In this document: positions 21,761 to 33,899 of the stretch, one piece after another
Layout: each line of letters starts with the position of its first letter
How positions within the stretch are numbered: the stretch's first letter is position 1
Assembly (NCBI GenBank): GCA_951812925.1
Contig: OX638371.1
Span: 33,578,101 to 33,642,100 of the forward strand
Reading direction: 5' to 3'
Source: Calliopum simillimum
Taxonomy: Eukaryota > Arthropoda > Insecta > Diptera > Lauxaniidae
DNA: 64,000 nucleotides
Notes under the pieces: model-generated
Databases searched by the model: none
What the model was told of the DNA's origin: nothing
The model's input: the letters and a program-made list of their open reading frames with translations, nothing else
Made by a program: the position numbers and the translations under genes

Positions 21761-24700
21761 AATTCAAAAAATCTTCTGACCTAGTGCTCCGAGCTCAAAA
21801 CAGTGATTTTTTCACTTTTGTGCAATGATAATTCAGGATCCTGGCGTGATGGAAAAAACCAAGATCATATTCGTTATAAGAAGGTCCCGATTTATCATAA
21901 ATTGCTATAAAAACTGAAAACGAAAAACCATGTTTAGGCTGGATCGGGGTAGGGGCTTAAAAACATGGACCACAGCAGATCCTGACAGCATCCAACGTCT
22001 TTTTACTTGTAGTCAGACTTATGAGAATCTCAGCTCAGTTTTCGGTACTCATAGCACTCACTCTATTAGATTAAATTCGGTAAAAATTAAAGATAAAGTT
22101 AAGAAGTATCCGATAAATTAATAAAAAATTAGCAAACTCCATTGCCAATTAATATATCCTGAACAGGAAAGCATACTTTTGATGAAAAATCATTGATTCA
22201 TCACAATTTAATAAGAGATTCTTTATGACAAACACCACTTTCTAGACGAAATTTTGATTTAAACTTTTTGTATGGGGCGATGAAACAATCCAGCAAAACG
22301 TTTAACAACACTGAATTCCCCATGCCCGAATTAGGTAAGAATGACCTATTTCCCGTCAGACCAAATTTTCAACTAGTAGGTAAAGTGTTATTGGCATGTA
22401 AGCTCCGAAAAGTCGGCTAAAGTTTTTTTAATTTTTTTAGTTCGCTCTTTTGTATCCGTGTTCTTGACAGCATTTCTGACAAGAACTTTTCGCACCTTGA
22501 GCGTCTTCAAACCAGTCTACTTCTTGCGAACCTTGGAACGATCGATCTTTTGCGCCAGTTTTTTGCCAAAATGTTGAGGTTCTTCTGCAAAGTGTTGACG
22601 ATTTTGTTTTTTTTTTCTTTTGTTCACTGATGCTCTTGCCCAGAGGCTGAATTCCGAATGCCGACAAAGTCCTCCTTAAATATTTTCAATAAAAATAAAA
22701 ATGTTTATCGAAATCGAATTATCTGAGCAGTTACTTCTGTTCACTACCAATAAATGGCTCGAGTCTTTTTGAAACCACATACGCTGCGGCATATTCATAT
22801 CTTGCAATTAAGGCACGCGGTTTTCAGAAATTTTCTGAATTATCTGGTCTCCTGGTTCTGCTTTCTTCGAACCAATTTTCTGGCTGGTAACTATACCTTT
22901 ATTGTACGCAGTTCCCGAGTCTATTCCTTGATTTGTTGTTCAAAAAAAACACCACAATTCCGCTACAGAGGTGTATTTTGAGCTAAAAAACTTTTGTTTT
23001 TTTCTATTCCATAGATTTTTTTATCTTTTCAAAAGGTTTTAAAACAAGCCCTTTGTTCGGCACTTTGATACGCTTGTTAAGCAGTAAAATCTTAATTTCA
23101 TCACAAATTCATTAGGTACGAATTTCAAATGTTCAGTTGAGTTGGGTCCCATATCTGTTTGTTTTTTTTTTTTTTTTTTCTATTTATTTTCTTATTATTT
23201 GTTTGTCCCATTGACACCCGTTTGTATGTCAACACGGAAATCAAGGGACCTCAATAATTAGTTACAGTTACTCAAATGTACGTACTTTCGAGTACTTAAA
23301 AGTAAATCAAATACGTCAATATTTTTATTTTCTTTTTTCGCTGTTTTTCATTTCCTGATTTCGTATGTGGCACATTGCTGATAGTAAGCAGACAGACCGA
23401 CAGATAGACAGACCAATCCTTCTATGATATGCCCTAACTAAAAGAAAACACAACAACAATTTCTCTGTTCCAAAAGAAAGGGTAGCTTTCGAGTGAGCAT
23501 ATTCCCCGATATTTAATCTGACTGACTCTTGTGAAGTATTGATTTTTGTATTCGAAATTCGGCATTTCTGTTTGTTAGCTGATTTTGTGTAATTGTTTGT
23601 TTACAATTTTGTTGTTGTTGTTGTTATTGTTGTTGTTGTTGTTGCTGATGTTGTTTGCTTGGCTCGAAATTAATTTGGGTTAAATCAACAACATCAAAAT
23701 CAACAAAAACAACAACTACAACAACGCAAAACAACATCATCGACAAAATGTAATCAATGTAAACTGCATTAAGTGAAATGCAATGAAATCAAATGTTCTT
23801 GTTTTTGTTGTTGTTGTTGCTGCTGCTGCTGTGCACTCGACTACTCATCACAACAGCAACTGTGTAACGTTCAGATTTAAAATGCATTTTGAATGCGCAA
23901 TGTTGCTACATTTTCAAATTAGTAGTTTTGGCAGTTAGTAGTAGATATGTACATAGTAGTAAATACATAGATACATGTTGTAGTTGCTGAAAAACAAAAA
24001 AAAAGAAACATTAAACTTTAAGCAAATAGAAACATCGAATCGAAACCAAAACAAATATTAGGAAATAGAAATGAGTTTTTATTGTGAAATCAACAGAAAT
24101 TATGAAAAAATATCAGTGGAAAGAACACCAGCACCAATTTTGATATAATAAAGATTTTATTAAAGTCAATATCAATAAATTTATCACAAATGAGAACGAA
24201 ATCGCATTTTGGATTTTTCATGACTTTTCTTTCGCGTAGATCAAAGCGCTTCCATAATTCTCGTGTATATTATTCTGTTGCGACAGAACTATAACTTGGA
24301 ATACTCATTTTTATAAATCGATTGATTCCTCAGTTTTCCTTTGCCTCATATGACACTTTTTGTCTTAAGACTTGTTCTATAGGTTTTCAAACATGATATC
24401 TTTAATGCTGTTATCAGAATGCATCTATCTGCTATAGTTTCTGAGATATGTTAAACTTTTTTTGAGTGGCGTGGCATTGCCCGTTTTTCTATATATAAAC
24501 TCACACACTGTAAAAATTTCATCAAAATCTCTAGGCCACACACTCTTCTATCATTTTTTTTTTTTGTGGGTTCAACGTTGCTTCATCGTCACTTGGGATA
24601 ACCAGGACTTGAAGACTTATTTGACCAGTCAGAGAATTAAATCGCCATCACCAATTTTATTTTCATTTAGGAAATGAATAGTTCAATCTGTAATTTTTTG

Positions 24701-24960
24701 GTATATTTCTCTTCTATTTTAGTTTATAGTTTTATGACCTTACTGTTCATTTCACAACCTTGAAAAAGGCATGTGAAACAGTTCTGATTGTAAGGCACGC
24801 GCGAAAGACTACACCCGAAAATACGTCTGCACTCGGTCCCGGACAAAACCTTTTATTCATGTTCAAAGTTTGCTTCATATTGCTACATTAGACTGGGGTA
24901 GAATTATTGGGAAAAAGAAGTTTCATTATGGTTTCGTTGTGGTTTATTTCAGAGAACATA
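21761..24960. other. mostly empty; GTT/GCT microsatellites at 23611-23832
   Basis: (GTT)n runs occur at 23611-23650 and 23800-23832 (turning into GCT) and CAA-rich words at 23685-23735. A single GTGGCGTGGCATTGCCCG module lies near 24465. At 22437-22680 the minus strand reads a basic, Lys/Arg-rich piece in shifting frames, possibly an old pseudogene, but I do not recognise it. Nothing else was supported. Confidence 0.5.
22437..22680 (-). pseudogene. unrecognised basic-protein pseudogene candidate
   Basis: The minus strand has higher codon-like complexity than its surroundings. One frame reads NRQHFAEEPQHFGKKLAQKI, then DRSKVRKK, a stop, and TGLKTLKVRKVLVRNAVKNT; another frame is open for 76 residues. 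The Lys/Arg-rich composition resembles a ribosomal or nucleolar protein, but I cannot name a family. The in-frame stop and absence of introns would fit a processed pseudogene, if it is real. A poly(A) tail was not identified. Confidence 0.25.
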
Positions 24961-24965
24961 GAGAA

Positions 24966-26324
24966 CATGATACGAAAAGTAGGATGATTCATTTCTTCTA
25001 TGAAAAGCAGGATGTTTTATATTCTCGGAAGAAAAGTAGGACGTTTCATAATTTTTAACAAAAAGTATGACGTTTCATATTTTTTTATGAAAAATAGGAT
25101 GTTTTACATTCTTGGACGAAAAGTAGGACGTTTCAAACTTTTTTACGAAAAGTAAGAAGTTTCATAATTTGTTACGAAAATTCGGTTGTGTTCAACTTTT
25201 AGACGAAACATAGGATGTTTCATATTGAACGACAAAAAAAAGGGTGAATCATATCATAAGCGCATATAAAAATATGTTAACTTATTTTATGTATTTAAAT
25301 GAACCCTAGCCTTCCCTGTGAGCTTCTTTTAGTTTATGCATGACCCAGAACGCTTGTGTCATTAACAAATCTGCTTAAATATTCGAACTGAACATACAGC
25401 AGCGGAGATGGCTAAAATAAAACGTGGATTAGCCTAAACAAAACTACAGCAAACTAACAATCACATAACAGATGAATATGATTAAATTCAGAATATTTTC
25501 AGAAATGATTATCCGTAAAGTAAAACCCTACTGTTATCTTTGAATACTTGAAAATCCCTTGCACTTGCGCTTGTGTTGCGCTTTTAAAAAGTGGTTTGAA
25601 GTTGTGTTTATGCCAAACCGTTTAAAAGAGCCAAAAATTAGTGCTGAACATGAAAACGTGTATTCTATGAAGGGGCGTGGCACCGCCTGTCTAAAACATT
25701 ATGATCATGTTATCGTTGCTAAGTGCTAATCCTATCTCCATACCAAATTTCATAAAAATCAATGCGGTGGTTTAGCCTTGAGAGGGTTCTTTCTATTTGG
25801 GGACGTGGTACCGCCCACTTTAAAAAAAAATATCCTATGCACTGCTACTCTTCACAGCCTTTTCAGCGAAAAAAGATCAATTAAATATATTGATATTTAG
25901 GCATAGAAAGGAACTGAACCGATTTCGTTTACCTCTTTATATATAGATATGTTATGTTTTCTCATCGTCCTTTCGTTTAATATAAATATTTCATTAACAT
26001 TAGGAAATTGATGCAACAAATTAAGAAACACCCTAGTTTTCGCCAAAAATATGCTGCAAGAATCAACGTCAACCTAGCTTTCTTGCAAAGCATCGAAACG
26101 TCCTAGTTTTCGTCCAAAATGTTCAGACATCCTATTTTTCGACATAAAAACTTTAACGTCCTACTTTTATACACAAAACTTCGAAGAAACCTAGTTTTCG
26201 TCATATATAATGAAACAACCTAGTTTTCGTCCAAATAAGTTTGAAACGTCCTACTTTTCGTCTAAGAATTTTTGAAAACCTACTTTTCATAGGAGAATTG
26301 AATCATCCTACTTTTCGTATCATG
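24966..26324. mobile_element. Foldback-like element with tandem-repeat arms
   Basis: Both ends carry CATGATACGAAAAGTAGGAT on opposite strands (from 24966, and ending at 26324). Each arm, about 290 bp, is built of degenerate head-to-tail units of about 30-40 bp with the core ACGAAAAGTAGGACGTTTCA: at least eight units at 24970-25240, and at least eight at 26030-26320 in inverse orientation. Arms made of short tandem repeats are the hallmark of fly Foldback (FB) elements. The middle (25660-25985) holds, in minus orientation, a stretch homologous to 30010-30470 with two GGGCGGTGCCACGCCC-type modules. No transposase was seen. Confidence 0.8.
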
Positions 26325-28738
26325 CGTCGATAGGATGGACCCCAAATCAGTGTCAAAACCGAAAAATTTTCCTTAACATGGAATTTTTCTTTTTTTGATT
26401 GTATTATTAATTTCTTATATTTTTATAATTTTCAACCTTAAAAAGACAATATTTCTCCAACTACAGAGCAAAAATAAATTAAAGATTCGGTTTCACCGGC
26501 TCAAAATCCTTACATAAAGTTGAGCAGTGTATATTTTTAAGTAAAAAATTTTGTCATACTTATCAAGGACCACTTTTCGTTTCCAAAAATTGTTTCCAAT
26601 CCGCAAAATGTCCAAATTGCACATGTTGCTTATTTACACTATAATGAAACTTTTAGATCCCGAGGAATGAAATTCCAAGCAACTTTAATGTTTTTCAAAC
26701 AAATATAAAACAGTCTAATGAATCCAGATCTGAACTTAGCAGATATGGTGTTAACGGCAATTAAATATTTGGGAGTAATCTCAAATTTGAAAGTAATCAT
26801 TGCATATGTAACAAACGTAGTCTACGACCTACTATGATGATCTGGTCTTAGAAAACTGTTATACCTGGACACGTAAAAGCTGTTCTTATTTTGGAAGGTA
26901 TTTTTGAGGGTATTACTTTAAATGCGTAAATGCCTTTCAAAATTCGTATGGGTTTTGAGAATTATTACGAGTTTGCGAGTTTTTCGAGGCATTTACACGT
27001 TTTTAGGAATACCTTAAATGTCTTTCGGCCTTTGATAAGATGGGTAGAAACGTAAACAATATTAATATTCGCGTTGCTTGGAGAAACAATGATATATGGA
27101 TCTTTGAAACATGCCTTGCAGCTACATAGGGTTTACTGAATATTTCCCATTTTTTAGGCTCTAGATTTAATAGATTTGGAATTTTAGGGAAAAAACAAAT
27201 ACAATTTAAGTATTGGACTCAAGAAATAAGTTATGCATCTAACTTAAATTTTTGCTTCTGGTTGACCTTTTTATGATTGACTCTTGAAAATTTCACTTTG
27301 AAGTATTGATAAGCCGATCGAGGCAAGAGTCTAAATAATGAAGCGCACATTCAGTTGACATATCTTTGATGCAGAAAATTTGACTGATCTTTCTTTATAT
27401 AGTTTTAAATAAAAGTTATGTAATGAAGATATATGATTTATCAGCTTCACTCTGACAAAAATCGTACTCACTGTCCCTTCTCTCCATTTTTGTAAATTAT
27501 TTATTTAAAATATAAACAAATTTTTTATTTGCATACCATTTCTTGAAATTTCACTTGAGTCAGCACAAATAATAAATTGAATTCTAGAAGTTACGTATAT
27601 TTGTGTACATATTTAAATGTATATATTTATATACATTGTGCCATTAATATATGTAAATATAGAAAATATTAATTTTAAAAGCTAAAACCAGTTACATTTC
27701 GAAGTGCGAATACCAAACCAAAAAGTTGTTTGTGTTGACAATTTATTATGGGGAATTAGGTTTCAACGAAGAATCACAAAAACAAAAAACACAAAAAAAA
27801 AACCTTAATCTCATATTTCAATTTGTTAACTAAGTAAAAAATAAATAAATTCTTGTCTGCCTCAAGTTTTTTTTTTCTGTCTGTTTTACTGCCTGAGGAA
27901 ACGTGGAATTATTGCCAAATCTTAATGTCGAGAAATGTCCAGCTATTGCCTTCCGCTGCTAAATTATTGTTTGTTGGTGGCGCGACATTTTTATGAATTT
28001 ATTTATTCATTTGGCTTTCATTTTTTTTTTGGTTATTGTATTATTTGTCATGTCTCTTAACACTCGTTCCATTATTTAAGTTCCCAATTGTTTTTTGTTG
28101 TCTTTTTTGTTGTCTTTTTTGTTGTCTTTTTTGTTTGTTTGTTAACTTGTTTCCTCTCTAATGTCAATTTGTTTTTTCTATAAAATTTAACTATAAATTA
28201 TCAACAAAATCTTTGTTTATTTCGGCAAAGAAAATAAATTAAGTTTTTTATATTTTCAATGTAATTTAAAAATAATATTTGGAATTTAATGTTTTAAAAC
28301 CAAAAATAGTTTTAAGTTTGTGTTTTTATTTATTTATATTCCATTTTCTGCGCATTATGGCCCTCATAAATTATAAAACCATATATTTCATTCTAAAATC
28401 CAATTTAAGCAATTAATAAAGATACAGATAATTTAAAAATTAAGTGGTTATGGCTAATTCTGGATAACTGGAAGAAGCATTCCTATCAAAATTAGACGGT
28501 GCATTCAAGTATAAAGCGTGAAATCAACTTCACCTTAACTTATCAGTTGACCTTGAATTAAACATTTTTATAAGTTTTTTTAGAGTTATGTCAGAGTTTT
28601 AGATACAAGTTAACTTTAAACTTCTTGAAATAAAAGTTAAAGTTCTTCAAAAGTTTTATTTTGAATAAACACAACATTGTGTGAAAAAGATACCTCCAAA
28701 AAAGACCCATTCACTGACGCATAAGAAATTGCATTCGC
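26325..28738. other. no gene; 12-bp repeat at 28097-28132
   Basis: Three copies of GTTGTCTTTTTT lie at 28097-28132. The rest is AT-rich sequence without motifs. Confidence 0.6.
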
Positions 28739-28859
28739 AGGGTGTCCCAATAAGAGTGCACTTTTTAAAAATTTAAAAATTATGACACGTTATTTTTAAG
28801 CGAATTCTGATATTTTTATTACATTGTAAAGTAGACATGTTCCGAGTGAGTACGAAATA

Positions 28860-29461
28860 ATCTGGCAAATGGCCACCGCGACACTAATGGCAGGCCATTG
28901 CTCTTATCATGAAATTTTCGATGACTTTTTCACAAAGATGTGGCTGTATCTCACCGATGACGCATTAGATCTCCGGCTTGAGCTCAGGTATTGTTTCTGG
29001 TTTATTCACAAAAATCCGAGATTGCACAAAACCCTTAAGAAAAGAATCGCATGGCGTTAAACTTGACGATCTTAGTGGCCAGTTGACATCAGAATTTCGT
29101 GAATTGATTTGGTCTACAAATCGATAGTCACCGCGATTCCAGCCTCATTTTCAAAATGAAAGGCCTAATCTCGCCGCGTGACCAAAATCCGCACTAGACA
29201 GTTGCTCGGTGTGGATGCATGTTTCTCATCGGTCGCATGAGAATTTTTTGAGCACCAAATTCGACAATTTTGTTTATTCAGGAAGCCATACAGAAGGACA
29301 TGCGCTTCATTGGTGAAGATGATTTTTTTTCTGCTGGTTTTAGTTCTTGTGTAAGTTGAAGTTGTTGAGAACGATGCCGAATTGATGTTTTCGGGTTTTC
29401 GGCGACACTCTTGTTTACAGCAGCAATGCACAGTGGCGACATCTGGCATTTCTCGTTGCAA
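28860..29461 (-). pseudogene. DD41D transposase, catalytic half, decayed
   Basis: On minus, 29330-29250 reads KKIIFTNEAHVLLYGFLNKQ then NCRIW, which aligns with the ...IFFSDEAHF..NGYVNKQNCRIW core, but the catalytic Asp has become Asn. At about 29140-28870 the reading ISRNSDVNWPLRSSSLTPCD, then SFLKGFVQSRIFVNKPETIPEL, then VIGEIQPHLCEKVIENF, matches the family C-terminus. At least two stops and a damaged CDLTPLD motif are present. The sequence is clearly related to, but diverged from, the copy at 13903. Confidence 0.82.
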
Positions 29462-30009
29462 AAATCATAACTTCTGAACCATTTAAGATATTTTGATTCT
29501 GTTTTCAGTTATGAATAGAAAATTCTCAAAGCTATTACGACCCCAAATTTCATTTAGATTGCATTGCAAGGTGAAAAACAATGTTTTGTTGAAGTTCGAT
29601 TTTCTGTAAATTACATGCATATCGTTACGAAAATCCCGGGACTGTCAAATGTTTCAGAAGTTGGACGTTATATCAAAAAATTAAAAAATACTTGCCCCAA
29701 GAATCTAATCAGTTTTATGAGACAAAACCATTAATGCTTTAAGTGAAAAAAAATCACTTTCCTTTAACCATTTGCCAAAGTATTCAACCTTAACATGAAG
29801 AATTTTTCTCAAAAATTAAATGTTTTTGCTAACTTCAAAATTTACTCATTTTTGAGAGGCTGTAAAAACCAACACAATGTCCTGAATAAGTTAAAATTTT
29901 CAAACCCTTTAGCTCCTGACATTTTTCTATCTGATGAAAGTATCAGACTTGCAAAAAGGATCCACTCGAAAATGATTTTTGCAACGCTTTTTCGTAAAAT
30001 AACGTCATG

Positions 30010-30715
30010 AGCCTCAGGTTTCCTGATGAAAATCTTTATCTATATATAAATAGGCAAACGAAATCGGTTCAGTCCCTGTTTCTATACCTAAATCTCAACC
30101 GATTTGCCTGATTTTTCTTTTGTTGGAAAGGTTGTGAGGAGGAGCAGTGCATAAGACTATATTTTTTTTGAAGTGGGCGGTGCCACGCCCCTAAATAGAA
30201 AAAACGCTCTCACGGCTAAGCCGCTACATCGATTTTAACGAAATTTAGTATGGATATAGGGTTAGCACTAAGAAACGATAATATGAACATAATGTTTTTC
30301 AGTGGGCGGTGCCACGCCTCTAAATGGAAAAAACGCTCTCACGGCTAAACCGCTGCATCGGTTCCAACGAAATTTGGTTCGGAGATAGAAATGGTACAAA
30401 GGAACGAAAATATGACCATTATGTTTTTTAGTGGGCGGTGCCACGCCCCTAAATGGAAAAAACGTTCACATGGCGAAAATACTGCATACGATTTTTATGA
30501 AATTTCGTATAGATATAGAGTTAGCACTATATAGTACGATAGCATAATTGATATCAAAAACTGTGTGCTCTTTAGTGGGAGTTCCACGCCTCTAAATGGA
30601 AAGTACGATATTGCAACTTAGCTGCTGCACTGATGCAGATAACCCGAACCCTAAGGAAGAATATTAGAAGCTTTTTGTGATTTATCGACCAAGGAAGGGT
30701 ATAAAAACTTTTTCC
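30010..30715 (+). repeat. tandem ~128-bp module array inside the DD41D element
   Basis: Four monomers with cores near 30175, 30302, 30431 and 30576 (spacing 127, 129, 145). Each reads GTGGGCGGTGCCACGCC, then CCTAAATGGAAAAAACGCTC, ACGGCTAAACCGCTGCATCG and a GAAATTTGGTAYGGAGATAG-like word. It opens with AACGAAATCGGTTCAGTCCC and closes with GGAAGGGTATAAAAA, like the ends of the HINE family. The part 30040-30470 is homologous, in inverse orientation, to 25660-25985 inside the foldback element. No protein is encoded. Confidence 0.88.
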
Positions 30716-31249
30716 TTTATTTTATGGTCAAATCAAAATGGTCGAATCGAAATGATCGAATTTCGGCCACAAGGCAAACTCTAGTAACTAATAAAACCGC
30801 AAAATTTCCGCAGCTAGATTTTTATGTTATATTTGGAATTGTTGGGCCTATTTTGTTTTAGTAGTCCGTAAGATGTCTTCTTCGGACTCTTTTTTGAAAC
30901 TCCAATCGAAGTTAAAAAAAAAAGGATAAAAATAGTGTTTCAGAAAGTTGCAGTCACCTCAGACATTAAAAAAAAGTCATTTTTTTAGTGTTAGTTGATA
31001 GTAACGGTCTTTATACTGGCATATATATTATTATGGCATATATAACAAAAAATTAACCTTTCTTTCATAAGTTGCAGAAAAATTAGAACCTTATCTTGAA
31101 GAAAAAAAAAAAAATTTTAAAACTTGAAAAAACCATTGACTTTGACCAGATCTACCAAGCGAACCATTTTTCAAATGAATTCAAATTTTATATTCTTGAG
31201 CATTGAGCATTTGTTTATGGAACTGCATTATTTGATTTGCGAATTTCCA

Positions 31250-31560
31250 CCACACCAAAATTGATTTTTTCAACCACTTTTGAGAAATGTCGCCAGAGTG
31301 CATATCGACGCAAAAGAGCTTTACTGTCCATAATCGACCTAGTTTCTTCAAATTTATTCACCATTCTTTTAATTGTAGACATATTAGGTGCACTTTCTCG
31401 ACCCTAATTTTCCCCATTTTCCCCAACAACGAGTTATTATTCTGAAAACTCATTACGATGTTATTTTGTGTAGAGCTCCATTTTTAATAATCGGCAAAAT
31501 CTTAGGTGACAGCTGTCAAATTTCAGAGTTGCCACTTGCAGGGAAACAAAATTATGCAAA
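31250..31560 (-). pseudogene. DD41D transposase, N-terminal remnant
   Basis: On minus, MSTIKRMVNKFEETRSIMD followed by KALLRRYALWRHFSK corresponds to the end of the helix-turn-helix region (NTVRRLLAKFEETGSV...-like in relatives). It is separated from the catalytic half by nearly 2 kb of inserted sequence, and frames shift both upstream and downstream. Confidence 0.6.
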
Positions 31561-31592
31561 ATTTACAAAGTATACTTTTATTGGGACACCCT

Positions 31593-32125
31593 TTATAAAG
31601 CTGGAACCGTTTAAGGCCCATTTTTGAAAAGAAAACGTCGAAAAATATTTTCAATATATCCAGAGGTGTCTGACCTTTTTGGCTCAGTTTTAAAAAATAC
31701 TTTTTGAAAAAACTGTTATGAATAAAATTTTTTAAAAACTTTTAAATATGAAAGTTATTTAAAAAAATCTTTCTTTTGAAAAATTTTTTATGCTCGAAAT
31801 TTTTATGTATTTTATGCAAAAAAGTTTTTTCATTTATATCATTTTTTAAATAAAAGTATTCAAGCAACTTTATAATTTTTGAAAAAAAATAAAATTTTAC
31901 TTTTTCGTTAAAAGTTAAAAGCTTAAAGATTTTTTCTTTTGTACATACCAAAATCACAAAAAAAACTTTTTAAATAAATTTTTAAAATAAAAGTTTTTTT
32001 TCGAGTTTTTCCTGATTTTTTATTTAAAAGTTTTTGTCATATACATATTTGTTTTTTAAGATATTATTCAAAATTAAAGTTTTAGTTCAAAATAATAATA
32101 ATTATTTTCTTTTCTTTATTTTCAG
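31593..32125. other. AT-rich stretch; ends in a strong splice-acceptor-like site
   Basis: Mostly A and T runs with repeated AAAAGTTTTT words. The final bases (TTTTCTTTTCTTTATTTTCAG, 32106-32125) form a strong polypyrimidine tract and AG. Confidence 0.5.
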
Positions 32126-32163
32126 ACTTAATGCAGTTTTGAACATTCTAACTGTAAAAGAAC
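32126..32163 (+). CDS. candidate 38-nt host exon
   Basis: A near-ideal 3' splice site (pyrimidine-rich tract ending in TTTTCAG at 32125) and a near-ideal 5' splice site (GTAAGTAT from 32164) enclose 38 nt. One frame is open through the segment and reads LNAVLNILTVKE; the others contain stops or are short. The segment is less AT-biased than its surroundings. I do not recognise the protein, and no partner exon was identified in the window, so the call rests only on splice signals and one open frame. If real, much of the window is intronic DNA of a large plus-strand gene. Confidence 0.3.
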
Positions 32164-33120
32164 GTAAGTATATTTAACATAGAAATTTGTCAGCATACAA
32201 CTCATAAACAATAATTGTATTGATTTTCTTACGAAATAGCTGGCATTTATCAATTATGTTGGTCTACATTTAGTGACTCTCTGACGAAAAAATAAATCTA
32301 TAAAAATTTCCCAAAATGTAATCAATCTAAATTTGTTCAACAAATACAGCATATACCGTCGCATACCTTACAAATAAATATTTGTGACATCTTTCAATTG
32401 CGCTCTAATTGAAATCGAATAAATAAAATACAGACTTTCGATTTTCATCCCAGATGCATGATGGCATTTACATTGTAAGACGTTATTGTCATGAAAAATC
32501 AAAAGTGTCAGAATCCAATTACACTCGCACAATAAAAAAAAACTTAAAAAAATAAACAATCTTTTCTTAAAAAAAAATTCTTCTAAACAATAAAATGTCA
32601 ACGCAAATGCTGCTGAAATTGTATTTCTTTCAGTCACTTCTATTGAGTATGGCTGGATAGACTCTGTTTCACGTTTCAATGACAGCGCCGTCACGGCATC
32701 ATCATCTTCGTCAAGGTTGGTTGTATACAAAGAATTCATTGACGTTTACTTGCAGGGTTGTTGTATCAAATTGTTGCAAACCAATTACGCGTTAACAGGA
32801 ATTTAGATAAAATTTTTAAAACAGAGAAAGCGTACGCAAGAATCTCGAATGTATCTAATGATTTCAAGAATTTATTGCTGAATAATTACATTTGTACGTA
32901 ATGTAAATATATGTATTGATTTTCTCTTATAATCAAGAATTTTCTATGTTGTGAAACATATTTCTGAGTCCTTCCAAAAATATTTTGTCTGATTATTTTC
33001 GCATCAATATTTGCTATCAAAAAAGGCATTTCTAGTAAAGAAATTGAAATTTAATGAACTTCTGGAGCTCGTAAGCAATTTTAAATGATACCAAATAAAG
33101 AGCTACTCAATAATGAGTTA
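32164..33120. other. no feature seen
   Basis: AT-rich sequence. A 123-residue minus-strand open frame at 32368-32739 has no recognisable motif. Confidence 0.5.
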
Positions 33121-33149
33121 AATTTCGAAAGAAAAACTTTGTACATTGA

Positions 33150-33350
33150 ATGTTCTTACTTGATGGGCGAAAATATACAATGCCACGCCCACCATTTCTG
33201 CGATATTTTAATACGTTATATCTTGCATGTTACACAAGCTATTTTAATGAAATTTGGTAGGTAGGTGCCGAAAAAGAATACCATACATTGGTCAGAAAAT
33301 ATACGTTGACACACCCACTTTTTAAATACAAGTTTCACGTCATTCAAGTG
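33150..33350. repeat. dispersed repeat 'W', copy 3
   Basis: Contains TGCCACGCCCACC near 33180 and ATGAAATTTGGTAGGTAGGT near 33248, then GCCGAAAAAGAATACCATAC. The second part matches 15570-15610. This repeat therefore also carries a CCACGCCC core. Confidence 0.6.
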
Positions 33351-33899
33351 TTTTTTGTTTTTTTTTATTTTGAGCTTTCCTTAGAATTTCCGTCTTTTCC
33401 ATCTATGTATATTTGTCATGGAAAATTTCATAATCGTGGATTTCTTCTCTCTAAGCCAATGTTATTAATCTGTTAATAAACTAGAATGACAGATTCTTTT
33501 ATCAAGTGTTGCAGTAAACAAGTTGCTTGCAACAAGCTGCATTGCAACTTTGTACGACATCCATTCGTAGTCAGTGAAGTGAATGAACCAAGAAACAGCG
33601 TTGTATAGCGTAGGTATCTCTGCAGAAACTTGGAGTCAGGCGCTACATAAATTCCAATTTAAATTATGAATCCAGAGCTACGCACAAAGATACAGTGCAA
33701 CAAGACACTGTTGCTGCTGCTGCTAACAAGAAATCTACGTAATCTGTATTATTTTATTCCCGTTTAGTGGTTTGAAAATTATTCCCTGACAACTCAAACA
33801 GCACCATGCAATTAGACACGTAGGTAAACTTGTAAGCGTTTCTTATTTAAGAACCCAGTTGGAATTAGTAATATCAAATATATTCATTCCAAAATACCA

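Larger units (their letters stand above)
28739..31592 (-). mobile_element. second DD41D mariner-type element, with an internal insertion
   Basis: The ends are AGGGTGTCCCAATAAGAGT at 28739 and, on the other strand, AGGGTGTCCCAATAAAAGT from 31592. On minus, transposase pieces follow the expected order: N-terminal TIKRMVNKFEETRSIMD (near 31370), first Asp region at about 29330-29260, and C-terminal part at 29140-28870. At about 2.85 kb it is over twice the expected length because unrelated sequence, including a tandem module array (30010-30715), separates the N-terminal from the catalytic part. No TA duplication remains visible. Confidence 0.82.

Noticed and set aside
30010..30715. CRISPR-like array from regularly spaced repeats
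   Set aside because: The whole 128-bp monomer repeats, not a short repeat with unique spacers, and the context is a fly genome.
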